Shown here: in pieces, positions 8,444 to 18,545 of the stretch
Position numbering within the stretch: the first letter of the stretch is position 1
How the letters are laid out: every line of letters starts with the position of its first letter
Source of the DNA: Flavobacteriales bacterium
GTDB taxonomy: Bacteria > Bacteroidota > Bacteroidia > Flavobacteriales_G > JALEGO01
NCBI GenBank assembly: GCA_020628935.1
Contig: JAHDEG010000009.1
Coordinates: 62,001 to 126,000 of the forward strand
Direction: 5' to 3'
DNA: 64,000 nt
Notes under the pieces: generated by a model
What the model saw: the letters and a program-made list of their open reading frames with translations, nothing else
The model's database searches: none
What the model was told of the DNA's origin: nothing
Translations under genes and position numbers: made by a program

Positions 8444-11400
8444 TTATCTCAATAAAATCACTTTATCCTTAAAATAGTGCTCATTACCCCAAATATCAGT
8501 TACGAATATTTGATAGTTATAAGCAGCTTGAGGCATCGGTTTATTTGTACCAAAAGCCGTTCCATCCCATCCAACTTTAGAATCGTAAGATTCAAAAATC
8601 AATAATCCTCCCCTATTGTATATCTCCATTTTCATAGCTCTAACATTCATTCCTGTACCTATAAAGCGTTCATTAGAACCATCTTTATTAGGACTAAATG
8701 CAGTTGGTATATAAAAGGTAAAAACGGGAGCTATATAAATTTCTTTTGTTAAGGAATTTTTACAACCAAATGGGTTAGAGACTATTTGCGTAATTTGATG
8801 TACACCTGTATCAATGAACGTATAAACATTTTCTTCACTCGGTAAAGATTCCAAGTCATCAATAATCCAAGCGCTCATATTGTTACTATCTAATTGTAAA
8901 TCAATTAACTCTATTGCAGGATCGAGAATAGTTATTTCACGATCGTTCGGTAACCAAGTAAAGTCAACCAATGGCGCTGGCTCTACCTCAACCAAATAAT
9001 CAAGCGTATCTTTCACATTACACCCAGTGGAAGTTGTTACAGTTAATGCCACTTGGTAAGCCCCTGAATCGGAATAGATGTGACTTGGGTTTTGTTCAAG
9101 AGAAAACAATCCATCACCAAAATCCCATAACCAATTTGTTACAGTACCAACCCCAGGTACTACAGACTGATCTTCAAACAATGTATTAAATGGTGCACAT
9201 CCTTTAGCGTTTATTGCTCTAAAATTTAAAACAGGATTGGGATAAAATTTAACAAACTGATTAATGGTGTCTGAGCACCCTTGATTAGACACTACTACTA
9301 ACTGAGCTAAAACACTATCTACCAATAAATCATATTGGTGTTCAGGAGAAGCTATTGAATCTAGACTGCCATCGCCAAAATTCCAAAACCACTCATCTAT
9401 TGTAGCTGTTGGATCTTCTATGGTAGATAAATCATTAAACTCAGTAATGCCATTTGAACAAGTAACATTATTTCTAAAATCGGCTACAGGTGAAGCGAAC
9501 ACTTCTATTTGATCTACTATGCTATCTGTACACCCTTTATCTGATGTTACTGTAAGTTTAATTTCATAAGCACCATAATTCAAATACTCATTACTCGAGA
9601 TTGGAAGATTTGCTATATTACCATCTCCAAAATCCCAATCCCAACTAACAATTGTGCCTTCAGCAATTTGAGAAGTATCGTTTACAGTAGTTATTGCATT
9701 TGAGCAATAGTTATCCTGTACCAAATTAAATCCTGCAATTGGAAGAGCATTTAAAACAACCTCTGCTGTAGTTGAGTCGGAACATCCTTCATCAGTTACT
9801 ACAACTAGTGAGACATTAAATGTATCATTAGAAGGAAACAAATGCTCTACCGTAGACCCCATTTCTTGAGGAGTTCCATCATTAAAATTCCAAGTTGAAG
9901 TACTTATTGAACCCGAGAGTACTTCCGAGGAATCAGCAAATGAGGTTAACTCACCAAAACAAGCTGTCTCGAAATAAATTTCTGCCTCTACTGTACTATT
10001 AACTTTTACAACCTTAAATTGCTTATCAGAACATCCTTCAGTATTACCTTCTAGTGAAACAAAATAAGTTCCTCCTTCTGCATACAAATGTTGATTAGGG
10101 TTATCACTTGTAGTATCTAAAGGAGTAGCATCCCCATAATCCCATATCCATTCAGATAAGTTACTTCCCGAAACATTAAAAGTAGTAGGTACTCCAGCAC
10201 AAACTGTATCTGCAGTAAAATCTACTTCTGGAGTATATTTAACAAGAACATCTTTAAAAAAGGAAGTATCACACCCCTTATCGTTAGTTACAATTAACTC
10301 AACATTAAAAACTCCTGAGTCTTGATAAATATAAGTTGGACTCTCTGCATATGATGTGTTTATATTATCACCAAAACTCCATTCAAAAAATACGAGTGGA
10401 TAAATATCTGAAGATGTATTTTGAAATGTTGTTATATCGCCCAAACAAACCGTATCAGCAACAAAGTTTGCGGAAGGTCTGGTGTAGGCCGTAATTCCTT
10501 CAATTAAGGTATCCTTACATCCAACATTATTTTCTACAAACAAACTCACATTGTAGTTACCGCCAGTTTCATAGCTGAAAGCTCCATTTTCACTTGTGTC
10601 TAAATCGTTTGTGACCCCATAATTCCATATCCACTCAATAACATTGCCTTGAGTATTTTGTGTAAAAAACGTACTGTCTTTAGCGCAGGCTGCAGTATAA
10701 CTAAAGCTGGCTTCTGGTCTTACTTTTACTACTACCAATGCCGTTACTGAATCAACACACTGATTATCGCTTGTAACTATTTGCTTTACATTAAAAGTGC
10801 CACTTGTAGCAAATACATAATTAGGATTTTGTAGTGAACTTGTTGTTCCGCTTCCATCATTAAAAAAATATTCCCAGCTTGTTGCTAATTGAGAGGTGTC
10901 TGTTAACATTGTAGCTGATAAATAACATGCCGTATCTGACACGAAACCGGGTTTAGGAAGCTCGTATACGATTGCAGTTTGAGAGGATGTATCTGTACAA
11001 CCAAAACTATTTTCAACAACTAATTGCACATTAAAAGTACCATCCGTTTGATAAAGATGAGTGGTACTGCCAAGTGATGAAGAAAGGCCTCCATCTCCAA
11101 AATTCCAATTCCAAGCAACAACATCCGCAGATGAATTGTTTGTTAGAGTTGTTGAAGTTTTTAGACAGATACTATCAACTACAAATGCAGATGTAGGCAA
11201 TTCATTTACGACTACAGATTTATTTACAGAATCTTCACACCCTTCTACTGTTTCAACTATAAGCGTTGCATTGTATACTCCTACCCCATCTGTATAGTTA
11301 TAGGCTGGGTTTTGAACAGAGCTAATTGATCCTCCTGAGTCTCCGAATTTCCATTTCCAAACTACAGGATTATTTGTTGTTTCATCATTAAAAGCTGTTT

Positions 11401-14400
11401 CTTGAAGATAACAAGCGGTATCAAATGTAAAATCAGGAATTGCTCTTGTATAAATTTCTATTGGCTTACTTACAGTGTCGTAACATTGTGATTGAGAATA
11501 ACCTGCTACTAATGTAACATTGTAATTATTGCCAGTACTAAACACATGACTATTTGTATCGGAAGCTATAATTGTACCATCACCAAAATTCCAAACAAAA
11601 ACATCTGGAGAGAATGTACTTGTATTTGAGAAAAACATGGTGTCATTTTCACATACATTGTTAAATGTAAAATCTGCTGTAGGTAAACTATCAATTTCAA
11701 TGGTTTGCTTTAATGTATCTATACAACTTAATCCGTTTGAAACAACTAACTGAATATCATATGTACCCGCTGACGGAAATGAATGTGAAGGGTTTGGGTT
11801 AAGATCAACAGTGGAACCATCACCAAAATTCCATTCCCAATCTATAGGATTATTTAACGAGGTATCTGCAAACATTACTACTTCACCAAAGCAATTGTTT
11901 TCCCATTCAAAACCTGCTTCCGGTATTGGTGAAATAATTACATTCTGAAAAGCAGTATCTGTACATCCAACATCATTTGATCCTACCAAACTAACGTTAT
12001 ATGTTCCTTCGGTTAAAAACTTATTTTTTGGGTTCGATTGGTTATTTAAAATGGTACCATCATCAAAGTTCCATACAAAGCTTGTAACTCCTATTGTTGT
12101 TTCTTCAAATTCGGTACTATCCCCTAAACATAATCCTTCAAAAACAAAGCTCACCTCTGGCACTGAATCTATAAAAACGGTAGAAACTGTTGTATCTGCA
12201 CATCCTTGAGCGTTAAAGATAACCTGTGTTACGTCATAGTTTCCAAAACCAGGGTATAAATGAACGGGGTTAGTACTTGCACTAGATGAATTATCACCAA
12301 AGTTCCATGTGTAAGTTACAGCACCGGTTGATGTATCTGTAAATTGAATGGGTTCAACAGCACAAGCAGTATCAACGCTCTGAAAAAAGCCTGCCAACGG
12401 CAATGGGTTTACCGTAATAGATTTTGTGACGCTATCAACACAGCCAAAAGTATTTTGAACAGTTAATGTTACTTCATATATAGAATCAACTGAATTAGAA
12501 TTATTAATAAACAACTCACTTAAAGGATCTTGTAAGGAGGAGGTATTACCATTATTGAAATTCCAACTATATTGATTCCCAGCAGTTGCAATACTACCAT
12601 TTGCAAAACCAACTTCTAAAGGGCTACATCCTTGAGATACTGAGCTTACAAAATTAACCGTTGGTTTATTTCTTACAACAATAAAAACATTGCTAGTATC
12701 TTCACATCCATTTAGTGTACTAATTAGTTGGACGTTATTTGTTCCGTCAACATTAAATTGAACGCTGTCCGGCTTTAGTGCATTAAAAACACCAGGGTTA
12801 CCTCCTTCAAAAGTCCAATTAAAAGTTGAACCAGGAGTAGAGTTATTTTCAAATACCACGTATTCTCCTAGGCAAATTTCAGTATCATCAGGTATTATCA
12901 CACTTGTAGGTGATTCTTTGACTGTTATATTTTTAATTACAGTATCGTTACCGCAAACACCAGATACAATTAATTGTATTGGTAGCACACCAACTGAAGA
13001 GAAAGGAACTGTATGTGGCCCTTCAGTTGTAGCTGTATTTCCTCCTCCAAAATCCCAGCTATATGAGAGACTATTTCCAAGAGAGGCATCTGTAAAAACC
13101 ACACTTTCATCTTGACATATGCCTGCAGAACTTAGCGAAAAATTGGCTTGTGCACCAGCATTATAAGTAACTGTGATTTCTTTAACACTGGTATCACAAG
13201 GGCTTATTGCCATTAACTTTATATCATAAGACAACACCCCTGGCAAGAAAAAATCCTCATTTAGCGTATCTACACTACTATTCAGATTATTATTTACATA
13301 CCACTCATACCGTAATGACTGACCTGCACTTGTATTATTTACTACAAGCTCACCAGGGCCAGGAATACAACCACTTGACGGGGCTATATTAAAATTAGCT
13401 GCAGGCATATCATAAACAGTGATTTCACTTTCTAGTGTATCATTACCGCAAAAGCCACCTGCTATTAATTCTACTGTATAAACACCGGGTACATTGTAAA
13501 TGTGAGTGTCAGGAACGAGTATGTCATTTACCATAGTTCCGTCACCTAAATCCCACATAAAATTGTTCGCAGGTGACATATCTATTGAAGCATTATAAAA
13601 AACAACTTCTTCACCAGGGCAAATGGAATCTGCACTAGTTGAAAAATTAGCAGTTGGTAATGGAGCTACAAATACAGGGGCAAATGTTTCTTGTACTGTA
13701 TCGCAATAATTAAGTGTTGAGAGTGTAATTACAAACACTCCATCTGCATATTCATTACTCGGAGCTTGAAATACGTTGGTATCAATTGTGGTAGCATCCC
13801 CAAAATCCCAAATATATTGCTCTCCGTTTAAAGATTGATTAATAGGCTGTACAACATATGGCTCACAACCAAATACCGGAGAACCACCAACTACATCTAA
13901 TGCAGCCACTGGGTTTCTTCCGAAAATTACATTTAGTGAGTCTATTTCTGAACATCCTGAATTAGCTGCAGTCATGGTTGCTGTGAATGAACCATAGGTA
14001 TTGTATGTATGAGTTACCGGATTTGTGTTATTAAATGTTTGTGGGGGTGTGCCATCTCCAAAGTCCCAGACATAACTACTCGCACCTGTTGTTGCATTAG
14101 TAAAAGAAACCGTTTGAGATGTTGTAGTAGAATTGAAAGGCAAACAATTTCTTAAATCTCCAGTTCCATCATCTCCATCTATTACTGTTGTAATACCAGT
14201 ACCAGCATTAACTGTTAATGGTTGAGTGTACGAATCTGTACCGCAACTCCCGGTGATCGTTAAACTAATTGTATAATTACCTAGCGTATTGTAAGCAATA
14301 TTATGGGGGCCAGCAGTTGAAGCGGTATTCCCGTTGCCAAAATCCCACGCATAAGAGTTTACTGAGCCAATTGAATTATCATTAAACTCAATCGTACTTC

Positions 14401-14797
14401 CTTGACAAACAATATTATCTGCATCACTCATTGTGAAGCTGGCGGCATCAGAAGGAGAAATATAATTAACCTCAATGGTGGTTGTGTCTTCACATCCTCC
14501 AGAAATATAAATAAGGGTAAACTCAGTTGTACCTAAAGAACTAATAGAAGCGGTTACTTGATCTCCTAAATCGGGATTACCCAAAAAAGTACTGCCCTGA
14601 AACAAATCAAAATCATAAGGGCCGGATGGACCAACGGAGTTATTTGTTAAAACTACATCTATTGCTGAACCACTACCACAAGAATCTACAAACGAAGGAG
14701 TTAATGTTGTAGTGATACCTGGACACTGTGAGTATCCACGTGCTCCTAATAGAAGAGTGATTAAAAAGAGTATATAAGTATATATTAATTTTGGCAA
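8444..14797 (-). CDS. Giant PKD-repeat protein with type B T9SS sorting domain
   Basis: A 2117-residue secreted protein. A signal peptide (residues 1-24) is followed by about 22 tandem PKD-like domains, recognisable from recurrent WNFGDG/WDFGDG motifs about 90 residues apart. Most repeats also carry a Cys at the start and a GCxDT-type Cys near the end, suggesting disulfide-stabilised units. The last roughly 95 residues (YIPTAFSPNKDGSNERF onward, ending KVILLR) are the gliding-motility-associated C-terminal domain that directs type IX secretion (type B). It is probably a cell-surface adhesin or stalk. The start codon is TTG: an in-frame TAA lies four codons upstream and no ATG occurs before the signal peptide. 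It is transcribed alone. Confidence 0.9.
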   Translation of the reverse strand: MPKLIYTYILFLITLLLGARGYSQCPGITTTLTPSFVDSCGSGSAIDVVLTNNSVGPSGPYDFDLFQGSTFLGNPDLGDQVTASISSLGTTEFTLIYISGGCEDTTTIEVNYISPSDAASFTMSDADNIVCQGSTIEFNDNSIGSVNSYAWDFGNGNTASTAGPHNIAYNTLGNYTISLTITGSCGTDSYTQPLTVNAGTGITTVIDGDDGTGDLRNCLPFNSTTTSQTVSFTNATTGASSYVWDFGDGTPPQTFNNTNPVTHTYNTYGSFTATMTAANSGCSEIDSLNVIFGRNPVAALDVVGGSPVFGCEPYVVQPINQSLNGEQYIWDFGDATTIDTNVFQAPSNEYADGVFVITLSTLNYCDTVQETFAPVFVAPLPTANFSTSADSICPGEEVVFYNASIDMSPANNFMWDLGDGTMVNDILVPDTHIYNVPGVYTVELIAGGFCGNDTLESEITVYDMPAANFNIAPSSGCIPGPGELVVNNTSAGQSLRYEWYVNNNLNSSVDTLNEDFFLPGVLSYDIKLMAISPCDTSVKEITVTYNAGAQANFSLSSAGICQDESVVFTDASLGNSLSYSWDFGGGNTATTEGPHTVPFSSVGVLPIQLIVSGVCGNDTVIKNITVKESPTSVIIPDDTEICLGEYVVFENNSTPGSTFNWTFEGGNPGVFNALKPDSVQFNVDGTNNVQLISTLNGCEDTSNVFIVVRNKPTVNFVSSVSQGCSPLEVGFANGSIATAGNQYSWNFNNGNTSSLQDPLSELFINNSNSVDSIYEVTLTVQNTFGCVDSVTKSITVNPLPLAGFFQSVDTACAVEPIQFTDTSTGAVTYTWNFGDNSSSASTNPVHLYPGFGNYDVTQVIFNAQGCADTTVSTVFIDSVPEVSFVFEGLCLGDSTEFEETTIGVTSFVWNFDDGTILNNQSNPKNKFLTEGTYNVSLVGSNDVGCTDTAFQNVIISPIPEAGFEWENNCFGEVVMFADTSLNNPIDWEWNFGDGSTVDLNPNPSHSFPSAGTYDIQLVVSNGLSCIDTLKQTIEIDSLPTADFTFNNVCENDTMFFSNTSTFSPDVFVWNFGDGTIIASDTNSHVFSTGNNYNVTLVAGYSQSQCYDTVSKPIEIYTRAIPDFTFDTACYLQETAFNDETTNNPVVWKWKFGDSGGSISSVQNPAYNYTDGVGVYNATLIVETVEGCEDSVNKSVVVNELPTSAFVVDSICLKTSTTLTNNSSADVVAWNWNFGDGGLSSSLGSTTHLYQTDGTFNVQLVVENSFGCTDTSSQTAIVYELPKPGFVSDTACYLSATMLTDTSQLATSWEYFFNDGSGTTSSLQNPNYVFATSGTFNVKQIVTSDNQCVDSVTALVVVKVRPEASFSYTAACAKDSTFFTQNTQGNVIEWIWNYGVTNDLDTSENGAFSYETGGNYNVSLFVENNVGCKDTLIEGITAYTRPSANFVADTVCLGDITTFQNTSSDIYPLVFFEWSFGDNINTSYAESPTYIYQDSGVFNVELIVTNDKGCDTSFFKDVLVKYTPEVDFTADTVCAGVPTTFNVSGSNLSEWIWDYGDATPLDTTSDNPNQHLYAEGGTYFVSLEGNTEGCSDKQFKVVKVNSTVEAEIYFETACFGELTSFADSSEVLSGSISTSTWNFNDGTPQEMGSTVEHLFPSNDTFNVSLVVVTDEGCSDSTTAEVVLNALPIAGFNLVQDNYCSNAITTVNDTSQIAEGTIVSWDWDFGDGNIANLPISSNEYLNYGAYEIKLTVTSDKGCTDSIVDQIEVFASPVADFRNNVTCSNGITEFNDLSTIEDPTATIDEWFWNFGDGSLDSIASPEHQYDLLVDSVLAQLVVVSNQGCSDTINQFVKFYPNPVLNFRAINAKGCAPFNTLFEDQSVVPGVGTVTNWLWDFGDGLFSLEQNPSHIYSDSGAYQVALTVTTSTGCNVKDTLDYLVEVEPAPLVDFTWLPNDREITILDPAIELIDLQLDSNNMSAWIIDDLESLPSEENVYTFIDTGVHQITQIVSNPFGCKNSLTKEIYIAPVFTFYIPTAFSPNKDGSNERFIGTGMNVRAMKMEIYNRGGLLIFESYDSKVGWDGTAFGTNKPMPQAAYNYQIFVTDIWGNEHYFKDKVILLR

Positions 14798-14819
14798 ATT
14801 AAAACGTTATTTAATTGCA

Positions 14820-14844
14820 AAACGACAACCCAAGAAATGGGTTG
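14820..14844 (-). terminator. Probable terminator of the GAPDH gene
   Basis: A 7-bp stem, CAACCCA (14826-14832) with TGGGTTG (14838-14844) and a 5-base loop, lies immediately after the GAPDH stop in the minus direction. It is followed by only a short GTTTT run, so termination may be partial. Confidence 0.45.
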
Positions 14845-14847
14845 CCT

Positions 14848-15861
14848 TTAATGATTGTTTTGAATATTCTTTAATTTAATTATTAAGTCTACTAAGCGGT
14901 TCGAATACCCCACCTCATTGTCGTACCAAGAACTAATTTTAACTAAATTTCCCATTACAGTTGTTAGTTCTGAATCAAAAACTGAGGAATGAGGGTTTCC
15001 AATAATATCTGAAGAAACTAATGGTTCGTTCGTATACTGTAGAATACCTTTAAATTCATTTTCTGATGCTATTTTTACAAGTTCATCTACTTGATTTTTG
15101 CTTGTCAGTTCTTTTAACAGAAAAGTTAATTCGGTAATTGAACCAGCAGCAACAGGTACTCGTAATGCCGTTCCGGTTAATGAGCCCGATAAGTCTGGAA
15201 AGACTTTTTCAAGGGCCGCTGATGCACCTGTAGAAGTAGGGATAATATTTTGGGCAGCTGCTCTTGCTCTTCTTAAATCTGAGTGAGGCGCATCTTGCAG
15301 GCTTTGATCGCTTGTGTAAGCATGGGTAGTGGTAAGTATTGCTTTTTGTATTGTGAAATTATCTTTAAAAATTTTCACAATAGGAGCAGCGCAATTTGTA
15401 GTACATGATGCGTTTGAAATTATAACATCTGCAGATTCAATTGTATTATCATTTACGCCAACAATAATTTGTTTAATACCATCTCCTTTAGGGGGAGCTG
15501 ATAAAATTACTTTTTTAGCTCCTGCTTTTAAATGCTTTGATGCGGTTTCATGTGTTCTGAATATTCCTGTAGACTCCACAACTACATCTATTTTTAAATC
15601 TTTCCAAGGAAGGTCTTCAGGATTCTTTGAAGCATATAAATAAACTATGTTATCATTTATTAGCAAAGATTTTTCATCAACCTCAATAGTGCCATCAAAT
15701 TTACCTTGAACAGAATCATATTTAAATAAATGAGCCATAGTATTTGCATCCGCAATATCATTTATGGCAACTAGTTCAAGCTCAGGATTGGTTAAAATTG
15801 CTCTCGCAGTTATCCTTCCAATTCTTCCAAATCCGTTTATTGCTACTCGTGTTTTACTCAT
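14848..15861 (-). CDS. gap: Glyceraldehyde-3-phosphate dehydrogenase
   Basis: Glycolytic/gluconeogenic enzyme that oxidatively phosphorylates glyceraldehyde 3-phosphate with NAD(P). The N-terminal Rossmann motif INGFGRIGR and the catalytic ASCTTNC motif (Cys about residue 153) are intact, as is the THAYTSDQ histidine region and the C-terminal SWYDNEVGYSNR signature. I chose the ATG at 15861, giving 337 residues, the usual family length. A longer reading from 15897 adds 12 residues that the family does not have. It is likely a single-gene unit. Confidence 0.95.
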   Translation of the reverse strand: MSKTRVAINGFGRIGRITARAILTNPELELVAINDIADANTMAHLFKYDSVQGKFDGTIEVDEKSLLINDNIVYLYASKNPEDLPWKDLKIDVVVESTGIFRTHETASKHLKAGAKKVILSAPPKGDGIKQIIVGVNDNTIESADVIISNASCTTNCAAPIVKIFKDNFTIQKAILTTTHAYTSDQSLQDAPHSDLRRARAAAQNIIPTSTGASAALEKVFPDLSGSLTGTALRVPVAAGSITELTFLLKELTSKNQVDELVKIASENEFKGILQYTNEPLVSSDIIGNPHSSVFDSELTTVMGNLVKISSWYDNEVGYSNRLVDLIIKLKNIQNNH

Positions 15862-15939
15862 TAAATTATTGTGTTTACGTAAAAATAAGGATATCATTTA
15901 AATGAATATCTATTATATGCTAAATATTTAAACTAGATG

Positions 15940-17052
15940 TTATTGATGTAAAGATTGATCCCAATCTTTAAAAACCGGCTCATAGCCTTGATTTATGATA
16001 ACTTCTTTAAACTCTGTAGTTGTTCTTTTGTCATTTATTTCAAACTGCTCTAAGTTTTCTTTACCATTTGTATACCCTCCTGGCTCGGTACTTGACTCTG
16101 CACTTATTGATGTAACACCTAGTTTAATAACATTGTTTCTGAACACTTCAGACTCTCTAGTTGAAAGTGATAAATCTAACTCAGGATTAAACAAGCGGTA
16201 TGCACAGATTAATTGAACTAATTGCTTATCTGTTATAATTGACTTTGGGTCTGGCTCATTTGCACAAGGCCTTAACCGAGGAAATGAGATCGCGTATTTT
16301 GATGTCCAATAATGCTTTTCTAAATAATTTAAATGAGAAGCCGTAAAAAAAGAGTCTGTTCGCCAATCTTCTAAACCAATTAAAACACCCAAACCAATTT
16401 TATTAATTTTTGCTTCACCAATTCGCTCTGGAGTTTTTAATCGAAAATTAAAGTTTGATTTTTTTCCTTTAGGATGATGCTTTTTGTACTCTGCTTTATG
16501 ATATGTTTCTTGATAAACCAATACAGCTTGAACCCCTAAATTTTCTAGGGTTTGGTATTCTTCGGTTGATAACGGCTGAACTTCTACAGAAATATATGAA
16601 AAATACTCTTTTAATATTTTAATTGCCTTACTTAAATAGTGAATCCCAACTGTAGTGTTTGCCTCCCCGGTGACAATAAGAATATGATCATAACCCAAAC
16701 CCTTAACATGCTCTGCTTCCTTTCTTATTTCTAATGGATTTAGTGTTTTTCTAGGAATATCTACATCCAAACTAAAACCGCAATATGTACATATGTTTTG
16801 ACATTCATTCGACAAGTAAAATGGTATATATAACTGTATAGTATTACCAAAACGTTGCAATGTTAGCTCTCTGCTTTTCTGAGCCATTTGCTCTAAATAG
16901 TTTTCAGCCGCAGGACTAATTAAGGCTTGAAAGTCGTTTAAATCTAGCTTAGTTTTATTTAGTGCAGAAACAACATGAGTTTCATTTTTATTGTAAATGG
17001 ACTCCCTTATCTCACCCCAATCTAATGTATCAAATTCGTTTTGATAGCTCAT
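15940..17052 (-). CDS. thiH: 2-iminoacetate synthase (tyrosine lyase) ThiH
   Basis: Radical SAM enzyme that cleaves tyrosine to dehydroglycine for the thiazole half of thiamine under anaerobic-type biosynthesis. The CxxxCxxC cluster motif is CQNICTYC (Cys 84, 88, 91), and the 370-residue length fits ThiH. The motifs around the barrel (TGEANTTVG, YQETYHKAEY, RLRPC) match the family. It follows thiG by 2 bp and ends the thiE-thiG-thiH operon. Having ThiH rather than ThiO is usual in Bacteroidota. Confidence 0.93.
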   Translation of the reverse strand: MSYQNEFDTLDWGEIRESIYNKNETHVVSALNKTKLDLNDFQALISPAAENYLEQMAQKSRELTLQRFGNTIQLYIPFYLSNECQNICTYCGFSLDVDIPRKTLNPLEIRKEAEHVKGLGYDHILIVTGEANTTVGIHYLSKAIKILKEYFSYISVEVQPLSTEEYQTLENLGVQAVLVYQETYHKAEYKKHHPKGKKSNFNFRLKTPERIGEAKINKIGLGVLIGLEDWRTDSFFTASHLNYLEKHYWTSKYAISFPRLRPCANEPDPKSIITDKQLVQLICAYRLFNPELDLSLSTRESEVFRNNVIKLGVTSISAESSTEPGGYTNGKENLEQFEINDKRTTTEFKEVIINQGYEPVFKDWDQSLHQ

Positions 17053-17054
17053 AT

Positions 17055-17831
17055 TTAATCTAAAAATGAGGTTAAAGGACTGCTTGCGTGAGCTTTTAGC
17101 GTAATATTAGCTGTTGCGGTTTGATTCAAAAAAGCAATCCTCCCAGCCTCAACTGCTAACTTAAAAGCCTTTGCTAACTGAATTGGGTTTTCAGATACTG
17201 CTATGGCCGTATTAACAAGAACGGCATCAGCACCTATTTCCATCGCTAAGGCTGCATGTGATGGAGATCCCAACCCTGCATCGACTATAACAGGCACAGT
17301 ACTTTGACTTATTATTATTTTAAGAAAATCTATTGTTTTTAAACCGAGGTTAGACCCTATTGGAGCTCCTAGTGGCATTACAGTCTGAACACCTACATCC
17401 TCTAATCGTTTGCACAAAACAGGATCTGCGTGGATGTATGGTAACACTATAAAACCTAATTTAACAAGTTCTTCAGCTGCTTTTAAGGTTTCAATAGGAT
17501 CAGGCAATAAATATTTAGGATCTGGATGTATCTCTAACTTCACCCAATTTGTTTCCAGCGCTTCGCGAGCTAATTGAGCTGCAAAGACTGCCTCTTTGGC
17601 TGTTTTCACGCCTGATGTATTTGGCAGCAAAGAGATATTTAAATCCTTCAAGAAATTTAAAATATTAGGATCATCTTTCTTTAGCTCTATTCTCTTAAGA
17701 GCCATTGTAACTAATTCAGATTCCGACTCTAGTAAACTATCCCTCATTAAGTCACCACTCCTAAATTTACCCGTACCAGTAAATAACCGAGACTTAAACT
17801 TTTTATCTGCTATAATTAAATTATCCTCCAT
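17055..17831 (-). CDS. thiG: Thiazole synthase ThiG
   Basis: Condenses deoxyxylulose 5-phosphate, dehydroglycine and the ThiS thiocarboxylate into the thiamine thiazole. Diagnostic motifs are present: FTGTGKF at the N terminus, LLPNTSG, the Schiff-base Lys in WVKLEI (about K98), [10 protein letters not shown] for phosphate binding and [11 protein letters not shown]. The ATG at 17831 gives 258 residues, the normal length, and lies 4 bp after the thiE stop. A TTG at 17843 would add four residues and overlap thiE. ThiS, which it needs, is not encoded in the window. Confidence 0.94.
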   Translation of the reverse strand: MEDNLIIADKKFKSRLFTGTGKFRSGDLMRDSLLESESELVTMALKRIELKKDDPNILNFLKDLNISLLPNTSGVKTAKEAVFAAQLAREALETNWVKLEIHPDPKYLLPDPIETLKAAEELVKLGFIVLPYIHADPVLCKRLEDVGVQTVMPLGAPIGSNLGLKTIDFLKIIISQSTVPVIVDAGLGSPSHAALAMEIGADAVLVNTAIAVSENPIQLAKAFKLAVEAGRIAFLNQTATANITLKAHASSPLTSFLD

Positions 17832-17835
17832 AATG

Positions 17836-18492
17836 CTACGCAAAGATAGCTTGTATTTGGTTAATTCTCTTTTTTTGCTCTTTTAAATCACATAGTAAAC
17901 CAGATGCCGCTATACCAAAAACACCTGTTTCTTTTAGTTTGATTAAGTCGCTCAACCGAATACCTCCTATAGCAAATACAGGTATCTCAATTTTTTCCTT
18001 TTTACAAAATTCTAAAGCATTATTATATCCTTTCAACCCTAAAACGGGGGATAAATTTTTCTTTGTTGATGTAACTCTAAACGGCCCTAATCCAATATAA
18101 TCGCTATGAACAGATCTGTTTTTAATCTCATTAATTGTATTGCACGTTGCACCTATCAAACAGTTTTGCCCCAGCATTTTTCTGGCAACACTGAGTTTCA
18201 TATCGCTTATGCCTAAATGAACGCCTTTTAAACCTAAATCTTTAGCTATATCTACATGATCATTTAACGTAAATAGCACTTCATTTTTATTAGCTACTTG
18301 AGCAATAGCTTTAGCAACACTAGCTATAATTAACTTTTCATCAGTTTTCATTCTCAACTGAACCCATTTACAACCATTTTTTATTGCATTAATTGCAAGT
18401 ACCTGGTGTTCGCTTGGTGTTTTACCTTGAGTTATAAGTTGTAATGTGGGTAACACTAATTTTATATATTTGACATTTACTCCAAAACACAA
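17836..18492 (-). CDS. thiE: Thiamine phosphate synthase ThiE
   Basis: Couples the pyrimidine and thiazole phosphates to thiamine phosphate. A TIM-barrel protein with WVQLRMK (phosphate/pyrimidine binding), GVHLG-SD, a YIGLGPF-TSTK segment and AIGGI near the end. The usual GxSxH motif reads GATCNT, so the His is replaced by Asn; a TenI-like or divergent ThiE is possible. The longest reading starts at TTG 18492 (218 residues). A GTG at 18456 would give 206 residues, starting a few codons before LQLITQG as in relatives, and may be the real start. First gene of the thiE-thiG-thiH operon, divergent from the S41 protease gene. Confidence 0.8.
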   Translation of the reverse strand: MCFGVNVKYIKLVLPTLQLITQGKTPSEHQVLAINAIKNGCKWVQLRMKTDEKLIIASVAKAIAQVANKNEVLFTLNDHVDIAKDLGLKGVHLGISDMKLSVARKMLGQNCLIGATCNTINEIKNRSVHSDYIGLGPFRVTSTKKNLSPVLGLKGYNNALEFCKKEKIEIPVFAIGGIRLSDLIKLKETGVFGIAASGLLCDLKEQKKRINQIQAIFA

Positions 18493-18545
18493 ATTGAATT
18501 TGCTTTGTTTAAAATGTGTTTAAATTAAAATGTCAACAAAGATAC

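Noticed and set aside
8444-14797. Regular repeats in the PKD gene as a possible CRISPR array or tandem DNA repeat
   Set aside because: The repetition is in protein motifs (WNFGDG about every 90 residues), the DNA units diverge strongly, and one continuous reading frame spans it.
18493-18545. TPP riboswitch ahead of thiE
   Set aside because: Only about 50 bp lie between the divergent starts; the TPP aptamer needs about 100 nt and its CUGAGA motif is absent.
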